Assembly: GCA_031429105.1 (NCBI GenBank)
Contig: JANOYV010000178.1
Span: forward strand, 1-28,091
Origin: JAKFWF01 sp031429105
Lineage (GTDB): Bacteria; Pseudomonadota; Alphaproteobacteria; Rhizobiales; Hyphomicrobiaceae
DNA length: 28,091 nt
Direction: 5' to 3'
Below, one piece after another: positions 1-6,596 of this stretch (within the stretch, counting starts at the first letter, position 1; each line of letters opens with the position of its first letter). A model generated the notes under the pieces. It worked only from the letters and a program-made list of their open reading frames with translations, was not told where the DNA came from and ran no database searches. The translations under genes and the position numbers were made by a program.

Positions 1-75
1 CAGGAACACGTCCCGTTTCGTACGCTTCTTCTTCGCCGCATAGTCGAGGGATGCAAAGCTCAGCTGATCGTCCAT
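1..75 (-). CDS. IS5-family transposase, N-terminal fragment cut by the window edge
   Basis: The first 25 codons of a minus-strand gene are visible, starting at ATG 75-73 and running off the left edge. The peptide begins MDDQLSFASLDYAAKKKRTK and continues RDVFL. The string K-K-K-R-T-K-R-D-x-F-L resembles the start of IS5-family DDE transposases, where it precedes a conserved M-x-x-x-x-P-W motif (outside this window). A GAGG ribosome binding site lies about 8 bases upstream of the ATG. The catalytic residues are not in view, so it cannot be said whether the gene is intact. The family call rests on the N-terminal pattern only. Confidence 0.6.
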   Translation of the reverse strand, partial: MDDQLSFASLDYAAKKKRTKRDVFL

Positions 76-138
76 CACAGGGCTCCTCGAATCAATGATC
101 CCAGTGTGCCATGTTCGAAGGCTTGTTCAGAGGTTCCT
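1..138 (-). mobile_element. Terminal part of an IS5-like insertion sequence
   Basis: The transposase start at 75 reads leftward, so the end of the element upstream of its promoter should lie just to the right. A candidate terminal repeat is TTGTTCAGAGGTTCC at 123-137, read inward as GGAACCTCTGAACAA, followed by TTAA at 138-141. Its partner end is outside the window, so the boundary and the target duplication cannot be confirmed. The exact right border is an inference. Confidence 0.35.
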
Positions 139-343
139 TAAATTTATTCTGCGCTCTCACCGCCATTTTTATCTCGACTTGTTGCTCGTTGCTCCCCGAC
201 ATTCACCCCGGCATTGTATCGGATCAGCGGCAATCAGTCACGAGCGGCAGCGAACACAATTCTCCTTATCCTCCTGAAAATCATCGCTTCTTCGAATAGC
301 TGCAAACACCAGTAAACATGGGTCCGCCTCCCTTCGCCCGCTT

Positions 344-445
344 CATTCGCCTTCGCCACCGGCCTGCGGCCACTGGCTTCGGCGGAACTGGACCGCGCAA
401 GCATTGCAACGCACTCGATGTCGAAGGCCGTGGCGAAGGCGAATG
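344..445. repeat. Large palindromic repeat upstream of the GIY-YIG gene
   Basis: The arms 344-359 (CATTCGCCTTCGCCAC) and 430-445 (GTGGCGAAGGCGAATG) are a perfect 16-base inverted repeat. Pairing extends inward through GGCC on both sides with a one-base bulge. The roughly 70-base loop holds a second short palindrome, GGCC-TGC-GGCC (361-371). Further GC-rich sequence with recurring AGCGAAGGCGGA-like words runs to the ATG of the GIY-YIG gene at 511. From 139 to 343 I see no gene or convincing structure. The repeat resembles the palindromic intergenic elements seen in Rhizobiales genomes; I cannot name its family. Confidence 0.65.
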
Positions 446-510
446 TCACGCCGTAGCTTGTCGTCGGCTGCGTAGCAGACGGCGGCAGAGCGAAGGCGGA
501 CTGGTGCGGA

Positions 511-750
511 ATGATCTACGTCTACGTCCTCCAGAGCGAAGTTGACCCGGAGCGCTTCTACGTCGGCCTCTCGAACGACCCTCTGCGCCGCCTCGAAGAA
601 CATAACAGCGGCAAGTCGATCCACACCAATAAGCACCGACCGTGGAAGATCATAGTTTCGATTTGCTTTGCAGACGCCGCAAAGGCAGCCGAATTCGAGA
701 AACACCTCAAGTCTGGCTCGGGGCGCGCGTTCGCAAAAAAACATTTCTGA
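511..750 (+). CDS. GIY-YIG domain small nuclease-like protein
   Basis: This 79-residue protein is a single GIY-YIG catalytic domain, in the size range of the YhbQ/UPF0213 group. The GIY half is YVYVLQS (residues 3-9) and the YIG half is FYVGLSNDPLRRLEEHNSG (about 17-35), with the expected arginine in the DPLRR segment. HRPWKI (about 43-48) and the acidic AAEFEKHLKSGSGR segment near the end are typical of the group. The family includes structure-specific nucleases; the role of these stand-alone copies is poorly defined. The ATG at 511 has only a weak purine-rich stretch (GAAGG, 491-495) upstream. It stands alone and directly follows a large palindrome, so the pair may be a mobile or domesticated unit. 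Confidence 0.85.
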   Translation: MIYVYVLQSEVDPERFYVGLSNDPLRRLEEHNSGKSIHTNKHRPWKIIVSICFADAAKAAEFEKHLKSGSGRAFAKKHF

Positions 751-827
751 CGTGATGTGCCCAATACGAATAAGAGGCGCGACCTCTGCTTGAAGCCGCG
801 CCATTGTAAATTGCAGTTCTGCTCAAC

Positions 828-1055
828 TCAACAATTGCCTAGCTCGACACACTTGGCCGCGCAAGTCGTCGAGCCAGGATGAACTCGGTCACAATAGTTT
901 TTCTGGCATTGCGCCAACGTGCATTTTTTCTTCTGAATTACGCTGTAGCCGGGTTTCGGCGTCACATTTGGTTTTCCAGTCATACTGGCTGAATATGCCG
1001 GGCCGCTTGCACTTATGAGCGCAAGTGAAATTGCGATAATATAATGCTTCATCAT
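828..1055 (-). CDS. Small secreted cysteine-rich protein, function unknown
   Basis: This 75-residue protein has a clear signal peptide: K3, a hydrophobic core (IIAISLALISASG) and a likely cleavage after PAYSA near residue 23. The mature part has six cysteines in a short basic and polar chain (patterns KC-TLAQ-C, NYC, TTC, AKC and a terminal C), suggesting up to three disulfide bonds in the periplasm or outside the cell. A strong GGGGAGA ribosome binding site (1059-1065) precedes two consecutive ATG codons; either could start the protein. I do not recognise a named family, and no operon partner is present. The signal peptide, ribosome binding site and cysteine spacing make it a convincing real gene. 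Confidence 0.75.
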   Translation of the reverse strand: MMKHYIIAISLALISASGPAYSASMTGKPNVTPKPGYSVIQKKKCTLAQCQKNYCDRVHPGSTTCAAKCVELGNC

Positions 1056-1157
1056 AATCTCCCCGATCGTTGACCAACAGGTTCGGACGCATAATCCGCA
1101 CCCGGCGCAACACTAGCGAGATGTGATGAGCAGAAGCAAGCCTCGTTTCGACCGAGC

Positions 1158-1179
1158 GCTTAAAGATGCCGCTTTAAGC
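1158..1179. other. Perfect 8-bp inverted repeat
   Basis: GCTTAAAG (1158-1165) and CTTTAAGC (1172-1179) form a perfect stem with a 6-base loop. It lies just past the stop codon of the glycosyltransferase gene on the minus strand. There is no T-run on either side, so a simple intrinsic terminator is only one possibility. Confidence 0.4.
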
Positions 1180-1198
1180 ATCGCACAATCGAGCATTT

Positions 1199-3094
1199 TC
1201 AACCCGACTTGCTCATCGATAGCACTGGCTTACTGCGGGCCGCGTGTTCAGTCTTTTCCCAAAAATGAGGGGCGACCGCCAGTTGCGCCATCGCACGCCA
1301 TGCAGCGTATGAAACGAACAGCCAGTAGAGCGGCATCAGCAACACATACGGTGACAGCGAAGAACGCCCTTTTCGGATTGTGGCGACGGCTGCCAGTGCC
1401 ATGGCGCTGAGGTAGCCAGCCACCATGTTGAAGCCAGCCATCATCAAGAACCCCTGTTCAAAGGCGCTACTGGTGCCTGCCAGAAACTCGCCGGACCAGA
1501 GTTCCCACGCGATCAATAGATAAAACAGTGGATGGAACAGGCTCGACAACAATACGCCCCCCATCAGGGCCTGGAATGCAAAGAAGTCGATGGCGCCCAT
1601 CTCGTGCCAAAGCCGAGCCGGGCGGCGCATGTGTACGAGATAGGTTTGCATCCAGCCCTTAAGCCAGCGCGTGCGTTGTCCGATCCAAGGTCTCAGCCGA
1701 CTCGGTGCTTCTTCCCAAGTCGTCGATTTGATCATGGTGATGAGCCCGCGGGCACGGGCAATGCGCATGCCAAGATCGGCATCCTCGGTTACGTTGTGCG
1801 GGTCCCAGCCGCCAGTGGTCTCGAGAAATTCGCGCCGGAAGTGGTTCGATGTTCCCCCAAGCGGCACCGGTAATCGATAACGTGTCAATGCCGGAAGAAG
1901 TCCTTCAAACAGTGCTGCGTACTCAAGTGCAAACTGGCGCGTCAGCCAACTATCCTTGGCGTTGTGGATTGCCAAGCTCGCCTGCACGCAAACCACACGC
2001 GGGCCGCCGACATCAAACGCGCGGACGGCTTTTCGCAGTTGCAGCGGATCTGGCACATCCTCGGCATCATAGACTGCGACGAAATCGCCTCGGGCCAACT
2101 GTAAGGCATAGTTCAGCGCTTTGGGTTTGGTGCGCGGCGCGCAGTCCGGCACCACGACAATGCGCATGAAGGCTGGCAATTCAAGTGTACGAGCGAGGTT
2201 GATTGTCTTGCGGTCGCTCGCCTCCAGCACCAGCATACAGTCGAGTTTAGCGGCTGGATATTCGAGCCGCGAAAGAGCTTTGACGAGGTCCGGCAGGATT
2301 GCTGATTCCTTGAACAGCGGCACCATCACTGAATAGATCGGGAGATCGCCGTCGGGCCGCCGTCCGGTTGTCTTATGTGTCGATGGATCGCGATTGCACA
2401 AGGCAACGCCAAGCGCAACCACACGGAACAGGACGACGAAGAAAAATGGCACTGTAATGCACGCCATCAATGCCGTGCGTGTTGCCGCAGGTGCAACAAT
2501 GCAGCCGCCAATGAGCAAGCCGACGCCGGTTAGAAGGGCGACGAGCTGCCATAGTTTGATCGGCCCGGCAGCCGAAAGTTCCGGGTCAAGGCGGCGCAGA
2601 CCTCGTATCGCATTGTGCAGTCGACGGTGCTGAATATGACCGGCTTCCAGGTGTTCCAGCGCCTCGGGCGTGGTGAGCGTCACATCACAGTCGCCGGGTT
2701 GTGTAGCCACTGGCGTCCAAACGACTGGATCGATGGCCGTGCCATCGATTAGGGTCGCAGTTGGACTGGGGACTTGACCGGGCGGCAGAAATGCAAGGCC
2801 GAAATGTCGTGCAAGCGCTGACACATAGTCGTTGCGTGAGATGATGCCTTCGGCGAGCAACACATCGTGCGGCCGCACATTCCAACGCGACGCACGCTCA
2901 ATTGAGCGATCCAGTGCCGTATCGGAGCAAAGCGCCGGAGATAGGAAGCCATAGGCGCGCCTAGTCGCCGCAATCGCGGCAAGGCTATGAACGGGAATCT
3001 GCTGCGGCAGGTGAACTGAACGCACGTTGAAACGCTTTAAAGGAGGCAAAAGAGCATCGGCAGTGATTGCGATGCCACGGTGGCAAGCGATCAT
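1199..3094 (-). CDS. Membrane glycosyltransferase family 2 with MshEN-like N-terminal domain
   Basis: This 631-residue protein has a soluble N-terminal region. Residues about 55-110 (DVLLAEGIISRNDYVSALARHFG) look like the N-terminal domain of type II secretion GspE/MshE ATPases. A membrane hairpin follows at about 182-232, then a GT2 catalytic domain (about 253-480) and further membrane segments to the C-terminus. Catalytic signatures are YDAED (342-346, DxD-like), TEDADLG (436-442) and QRTRW (473-477), the pattern of processive cellulose-synthase-like enzymes. The same arrangement occurs in proteins annotated as NrfB or phage N4 adsorption protein B. It probably polymerises or exports a surface glycan; the sugar cannot be told. 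The ATG at 3094 lacks an obvious ribosome binding site, so an internal start is possible. The last residues, PVLSMSKSG, resemble tails encoded by intergenic repeats. Confidence 0.85.
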   Translation of the reverse strand: MIACHRGIAITADALLPPLKRFNVRSVHLPQQIPVHSLAAIAATRRAYGFLSPALCSDTALDRSIERASRWNVRPHDVLLAEGIISRNDYVSALARHFGLAFLPPGQVPSPTATLIDGTAIDPVVWTPVATQPGDCDVTLTTPEALEHLEAGHIQHRRLHNAIRGLRRLDPELSAAGPIKLWQLVALLTGVGLLIGGCIVAPAATRTALMACITVPFFFVVLFRVVALGVALCNRDPSTHKTTGRRPDGDLPIYSVMVPLFKESAILPDLVKALSRLEYPAAKLDCMLVLEASDRKTINLARTLELPAFMRIVVVPDCAPRTKPKALNYALQLARGDFVAVYDAEDVPDPLQLRKAVRAFDVGGPRVVCVQASLAIHNAKDSWLTRQFALEYAALFEGLLPALTRYRLPVPLGGTSNHFRREFLETTGGWDPHNVTEDADLGMRIARARGLITMIKSTTWEEAPSRLRPWIGQRTRWLKGWMQTYLVHMRRPARLWHEMGAIDFFAFQALMGGVLLSSLFHPLFYLLIAWELWSGEFLAGTSSAFEQGFLMMAGFNMVAGYLSAMALAAVATIRKGRSSLSPYVLLMPLYWLFVSYAAWRAMAQLAVAPHFWEKTEHAARSKPVLSMSKSG

Positions 3095-3185
3095 CTGATT
3101 GACACATTAGTTTTGGTTCCATCGGACGTGCTAGCAAGGTATTCGCCCAGGTTGCGAGCAGGGACACAGTTCGGGAAGTGCGGCA

Positions 3186-4058
3186 ATGGCAACAGCAACT
3201 AGAGCCGAGACGTCAATCATCCGTGCATTCGCCACGTGCGCCATGAACTGGATCATGGGCGCGGCTGTGGCTGTCGGCGCGCTAAACTTGGCGTCGGCAT
3301 CTGCTCAGCAGGCCGATACAACGATCGCCTCGCCAGCGCCGATTCAAACGGATCGTCGTGTGGTGTTGCGTGTGGTGACGGAGGCCGACTTCCCGCCCTT
3401 CAACTACTACGATGACGAAGGGGTGTTGACTGGTTTTAACGTCGATCTGGCGCGAGCCATTTGCCTCGAATTGACGGTAACTTGCGATATCCAGGTGCGC
3501 CCCTGGGATGATCTCTTGACCAGTGTGGTCAAGAGTGACGCCGATGCCGTCATTGCCGGACATGTGGTGACGGCAAAAGCATTAAAAACCGTCGATTTTA
3601 CGGATCGTTATTTTCACACAGCTGCCCGGTTTGCGGCAAGGCGGGACGGCCAGAAAGTCGAGATCACACCGGATGGGATCGAAGGCCGCCGGATTGGCGT
3701 TGCCAAAGGCACAGCCCATGAGGCCTACCTTACGGAATTCTTCCGACTGGGTCGCGTTACCGTGTTTGAAACACCTGAACTGGCACGAGATGCACTGGTC
3801 GCCGGTAAGACCGAGTTGATCTTCGACGATGGCGTCGGACTAGCGCTGTGGATTAACGGCACGGCTTCGAAGGAATGCTGCGAATTGCGTGGCGGGCCAT
3901 TCTTAGAGCCGCGCTACTTCGGCGAAGGCATCGCCATTGCCGTATCCAAGAACGACCCACAGTTGAAGGTGCAGATCAATGGAGCCTTGCGCCGTGTGCG
4001 CTCGAGTGGGCGCTTCGACGAATTGGTACTGCAATACTTCCGCACGCGCCTTTACTGA
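3186..4058 (+). CDS. Amino-acid-type ABC solute-binding protein (family 3), orphan
   Basis: This 290-residue periplasmic protein has a long signal sequence (R6 and R13, then a hydrophobic core, likely cleavage ASA/QQ after residue 40). The mature part is a family 3 solute-binding domain (SBP_bac_3): VVTEADFPPFNYYDDEGVLTGFNVDLA at the start, PWDDLLTSVVKSDADAVI in lobe 1, and GRRIGVAKGTAHEAYL at the crossover. No permease or ATPase gene is adjacent. It may serve a transporter encoded elsewhere, or act as a sensor or enzyme-linked binding protein. A start at residue 20 would give a more standard 21-residue signal peptide but lacks a ribosome binding site; GGAAG upstream of 3186 supports the longer start. 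It is divergent from the glycosyltransferase gene. Confidence 0.85.
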   Translation: MATATRAETSIIRAFATCAMNWIMGAAVAVGALNLASASAQQADTTIASPAPIQTDRRVVLRVVTEADFPPFNYYDDEGVLTGFNVDLARAICLELTVTCDIQVRPWDDLLTSVVKSDADAVIAGHVVTAKALKTVDFTDRYFHTAARFAARRDGQKVEITPDGIEGRRIGVAKGTAHEAYLTEFFRLGRVTVFETPELARDALVAGKTELIFDDGVGLALWINGTASKECCELRGGPFLEPRYFGEGIAIAVSKNDPQLKVQINGALRRVRSSGRFDELVLQYFRTRLY

Positions 4059-4076
4059 TGCACGCTAGCGTACCAA

Positions 4077-4379
4077 CTAAGCAGGCTTTTTGAGCTCGAT
4101 TTCGATGAACACGAATTCGTAGTCGTTGGCATTGACGACGTTGTGTTCGATGCCTTCTGACTTGAAATAGGGCTGGCCAATGGTCAACGGCGCCTCTCGT
4201 GATGTTCCATCGGTCTCTTCAAGCAGCAATTTGCCAGTCGTCATCGGCACCACAACATAGTCCATTCCGTGTCGATGCCAGCCGGTTTCGGCACCGGGCG
4301 CAAAGCGCCACTCGGTGGTCACGGTTTGGTCGTTCTGTATCAGCGTGGTTGGGACGGCTTTCGGGCGTGCGGTTGGCAT
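4077..4379 (-). CDS. Small cupin-domain protein
   Basis: This 100-residue protein is a single cupin barrel. Motif 1 is G-x-E-T-G-W-H-R-H-G-M-D-Y (about 29-41), holding two of the usual metal-binding histidines and an acidic residue. Motif 2 is represented by GQPYFKSEGIEHNVVNAND (about 68-86), with the later histidine in the form EH. Such proteins bind small ligands or metals, and some are dioxygenases or isomerases; substrate is unknown. It is convergent with the solute-binding protein gene, separated by 18 bases. The stop is TAG at 4079-4077. Upstream of the ATG only GAGAAG is present as a weak ribosome binding site. Confidence 0.8.
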   Translation of the reverse strand: MPTARPKAVPTTLIQNDQTVTTEWRFAPGAETGWHRHGMDYVVVPMTTGKLLLEETDGTSREAPLTIGQPYFKSEGIEHNVVNANDYEFVFIEIELKKPA

Positions 4380-4899
4380 AGGAAGCTTCTCAGTTGGGTT
4401 GATGCGGGACTGGTTACAGTTTCGCAGGGTTGGCCGTCATTGTCGAATGACACATGCGTGCAAAATCTGGGTCAGGCGTTCACATACCAAGATGCCTGCG
4501 TGACGCTCAATCCGCTGGTTGGAAGCGAGCCCGTGGCTACCGATTCGGCGCCTATTGCCGTTCTTGCGTTCTTGAAGGCCACATTCAAACCAGAATAGCC
4601 TTCGTAATACTGAGACGAAATTTTGATCATCTGAGTGAAGAATATTCTCGCTACTAGACTGTTGCAGAACTATTTTTTGGTCTGTGCACTTTGACTCCGC
4701 AAGTCTGCGTTAACCACTTGCGAACACAGTCAGAAAAAATATTTGCGACAGGGGTCCGTTTTTTCTTGCGTGGGGGGGGTGTTAGCCTCATATGCACTTC
4801 CGTCCGTTCGTTCGACTGCCCTTAAGGTCAAGGTTTGCCGGAAGCCCCAAAGGTAAGGATCGAGCGGGTCACATCTATCTACTGGTTGGGGAGGGTTCC
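4380..4899. other. Intergenic region without a supported gene
   Basis: About 520 bases between the divergent cupin and speD genes hold only short, unconvincing open frames. Visible structure is limited to a small hairpin (GTCATT 4436-4441 with AATGAC 4446-4451), an AT-rich stretch around 4665-4745, and an eight-G run at 4772-4779. The region 4660-4890 probably carries the speD promoter and leader. An ATG at 4792 is in frame with speD but has no ribosome binding site and would add a basic segment foreign to the family. Confidence 0.5.
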
Positions 4900-5490
4900 A
4901 TGGCTTACGCCGACACTCTCTTCCAATTGGGGATGGACTTGACTCGTTCAAGCACCGCCCAAGAGGAAGATTATGCTACAGATGCGCTAGTCGCGCATGA
5001 CACTGGCTCCGTGCAATCGCATGAGGACAGAAAAGACTTTTTCATCGAACGCGATGGCGTTCGGTTCGCTGGCAACCATCTGATCATTGATCTGTTTGGT
5101 GCCCGCAGGCTTGATGACCTCAAGCACATTGAACGGACGTTAAAGCGTTGCGTGGAAGTCGCAGGTGCAACGCTGCTTCACATTCATCTCCATCACTTCA
5201 CACCTAATGGTGGAGTGTCGGGAGTGGCGGTGCTGTCAGAAAGTCACATCAGTATTCATAGCTGGCCTGAAGCCGACTATGCAGCTCTTGATATCTTTAT
5301 GTGCGGCGAGGCGAAACCCGAGCTTGCGATTGAGATATTGCGAGAAGCTTTCGAAGCGCGTGATGTCGTCGTGAAGGCGCACAAGCGTGGCGAGGAGCTT
5401 GACCAGTTAAACTGGAAGGCTGCAAGCGAGCGTAAAGCTCCGGTGCTTGTTGCCGGTCCGGTCAAGACCAAGGCGCGCAAAGCCGCCTGA
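4900..5490 (+). CDS. speD: S-adenosylmethionine decarboxylase proenzyme (prokaryotic type)
   Basis: It makes decarboxylated S-adenosylmethionine, the aminopropyl donor for spermidine. The 196-residue proenzyme cuts itself to generate an N-terminal pyruvoyl group. The cleavage site is visible as S-E-S-H-I-S-I-H-S-W-P-E: Glu114 is followed by Ser115, the residue converted to pyruvoyl. Other family signatures are HLIIDLFGARRLDD, LLHIHLHHFTPNGGVSGVAVL and DIFMCG. I chose ATG 4900 because GGGGAGGG lies just upstream and the product then begins near the conserved LFQLGMDLTRSSTAQ segment. The C-terminal 30 residues are lysine- and alanine-rich and extend past the usual domain. speE follows 147 bases later, separated by a hairpin terminator. 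Confidence 0.93.
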   Translation: MAYADTLFQLGMDLTRSSTAQEEDYATDALVAHDTGSVQSHEDRKDFFIERDGVRFAGNHLIIDLFGARRLDDLKHIERTLKRCVEVAGATLLHIHLHHFTPNGGVSGVAVLSESHISIHSWPEADYAALDIFMCGEAKPELAIEILREAFEARDVVVKAHKRGEELDQLNWKAASERKAPVLVAGPVKTKARKAA

Positions 5491-5544
5491 GTTTATTTCC
5501 GTTGGCGGTTCAATGTCCGGCGGATGTCAGCATCAAAACTCAAA

Positions 5545-5579
5545 AAGCGCGATCCGTCATCGATGGGTCGCGCTTCTTT
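5545..5579 (+). terminator. Hairpin terminator or attenuator between speD and speE
   Basis: AAGCGCGATCC (5545-5555) pairs with GGGTCGCGCTT (5565-5575) through 11 base pairs including one G-U, with a 9-base loop. A short T-rich tail (TCTTTG) follows. It sits after the speD stop and before the speE ribosome binding site, so it should end many speD transcripts and lower speE expression from the speD promoter. Confidence 0.7.
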
Positions 5580-5637
5580 GTCAGAGGTTGATCTCAAAGG
5601 CTTTGCATTTGTCTGGGCATATTCTGGAGACGGTGAA

Positions 5638-6552
5638 ATGAGCAAAGAGCGTTGGGTCGAAGAGACGTTTCATCCCCACTGGCGGGTTCGGCTGAAGGCC
5701 GACAAGGTGCTGCATGAAGTCAAGACCGAGCACCAGCATCTGGTAATTTTCACCAACGAAACGTGGGGCACCGTTTTGATGCTCGATGGTGTTTGCCAAC
5801 TGACGACGACTGACGAGTTCGTCTATCATGAGATGATGGCGCATGTGCCGTTGATGGCGCTTGATAAGCCAAAGCGCGTGCTGGTTGTCGGCGGCGGCGA
5901 CGGTGGCGTACTGCGCGAGGTATTGAAGCACCCGTCGATTTCGAAGGCCACGCTTTGCGAGATAGACCGCACTGTGGTCGATACGGCGCTGAAGTATTAT
6001 CCTGAGATTGCCAACGGCTGCATTAGCGATCCGCGCTCCGATATCGTGATCGCTGACGGCTTGAAATATGTAGCCGAAACGAGCGAGAGGTTCGACGCAA
6101 TTATTGTTGATAGTTCAGAGCCCATCGGACCGAGTGCGGTTTTGCACACGCGGGAATTTTTCACCGACTGCAAGCGTGCACTGAAAGACGGCGGTGTACT
6201 GATCACGCAGAACGGCCTGCCGTTCCTGTTTCCAGATCATTTGTTCGGCACGACAGAGATTTTCGCTTCATTGTTCAAGCGGGCGGCCCCCTACATGTGC
6301 ACTCAGCCGTGCTATTTCGGCGGGCCGTTCGCGCTCAACTGGGCGTCGGATGATGGAAGCCTTCTCGAAATTTCTGCGAAAAAACTTGCGAAACATGCCG
6401 AGAAGCGCGGCATTTCAGGTTTGAAGTACTGGACACCTGCTGGCCACAACGCGGCGTTCGCATTGCCGGCCTACGCGCAAACTGTCACCGACAAGGCAAT
6501 TGCTGCCGCACATAAGGCTGCCGCAAAGAAGGCCAATCGCAAAGCGAAATGA
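5638..6552 (+). CDS. speE: Spermidine synthase (polyamine aminopropyltransferase)
   Basis: It transfers the aminopropyl group from decarboxylated S-adenosylmethionine to putrescine. The 304-residue protein has the N-terminal beta domain (WVEETFHPHWRVRLKADKVL, then TWGTVLMLDGVCQLTTTDEFVYHEMMAH) and a Rossmann-like methyltransferase fold. The nucleotide-binding motif is VVGGGDGG with GGGDGG at 85-90. The catalytic loop is D158-S-S-E-P-I-G-P; most members have Asp where this protein has Glu161, a conservative change. ATG 5638 is preceded by TGGAGA at good spacing; an upstream in-frame ATG at 5524 would read through the terminator hairpin and is rejected. The C-terminus is a lysine/alanine-rich tail (AAAHKAAAKKANRKAK), echoing the basic tail of SpeD. 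Confidence 0.93.
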   Translation: MSKERWVEETFHPHWRVRLKADKVLHEVKTEHQHLVIFTNETWGTVLMLDGVCQLTTTDEFVYHEMMAHVPLMALDKPKRVLVVGGGDGGVLREVLKHPSISKATLCEIDRTVVDTALKYYPEIANGCISDPRSDIVIADGLKYVAETSERFDAIIVDSSEPIGPSAVLHTREFFTDCKRALKDGGVLITQNGLPFLFPDHLFGTTEIFASLFKRAAPYMCTQPCYFGGPFALNWASDDGSLLEISAKKLAKHAEKRGISGLKYWTPAGHNAAFALPAYAQTVTDKAIAAAHKAAAKKANRKAK

Positions 6553-6564
6553 GGGGTCGTGTTT

Positions 6565-6596
6565 TGCTCGCAAGATGCCGTTGCACCCTGCGAGCA
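6565..6596. terminator. Hairpin between convergent speE and mrp
   Basis: TGCTCGCA (6565-6572) and TGCGAGCA (6589-6596) are a perfect 8-base inverted repeat with a 16-base loop. It lies exactly between the stop codons of the two convergent genes. A T-run is missing on both strands, so termination would be weak or assisted. Confidence 0.45.

Noticed and set aside
4269..4598. A 109-codon plus-strand frame running from the cupin gene into the intergenic region
   Set aside because: It overlaps the cupin gene antisense, lacks a ribosome binding site and shows no known motif; kept as noncoding sequence.
4772..4779. Eight-G run as a phase-variation tract for speD
   Set aside because: It lies more than 100 bases before the chosen start and outside any supported reading frame; nothing else suggests phase variation.
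4792..4899. Longer start for speD at ATG 4792
   Set aside because: No ribosome binding site; the added 36 residues are basic and not part of the family, whereas ATG 4900 has GGGGAGGG just upstream.
5524..5637. Longer start for speE at ATG 5524
   Set aside because: The extension would be translated through the terminator hairpin and has no ribosome binding site; ATG 5638 has GGAGA at good spacing.
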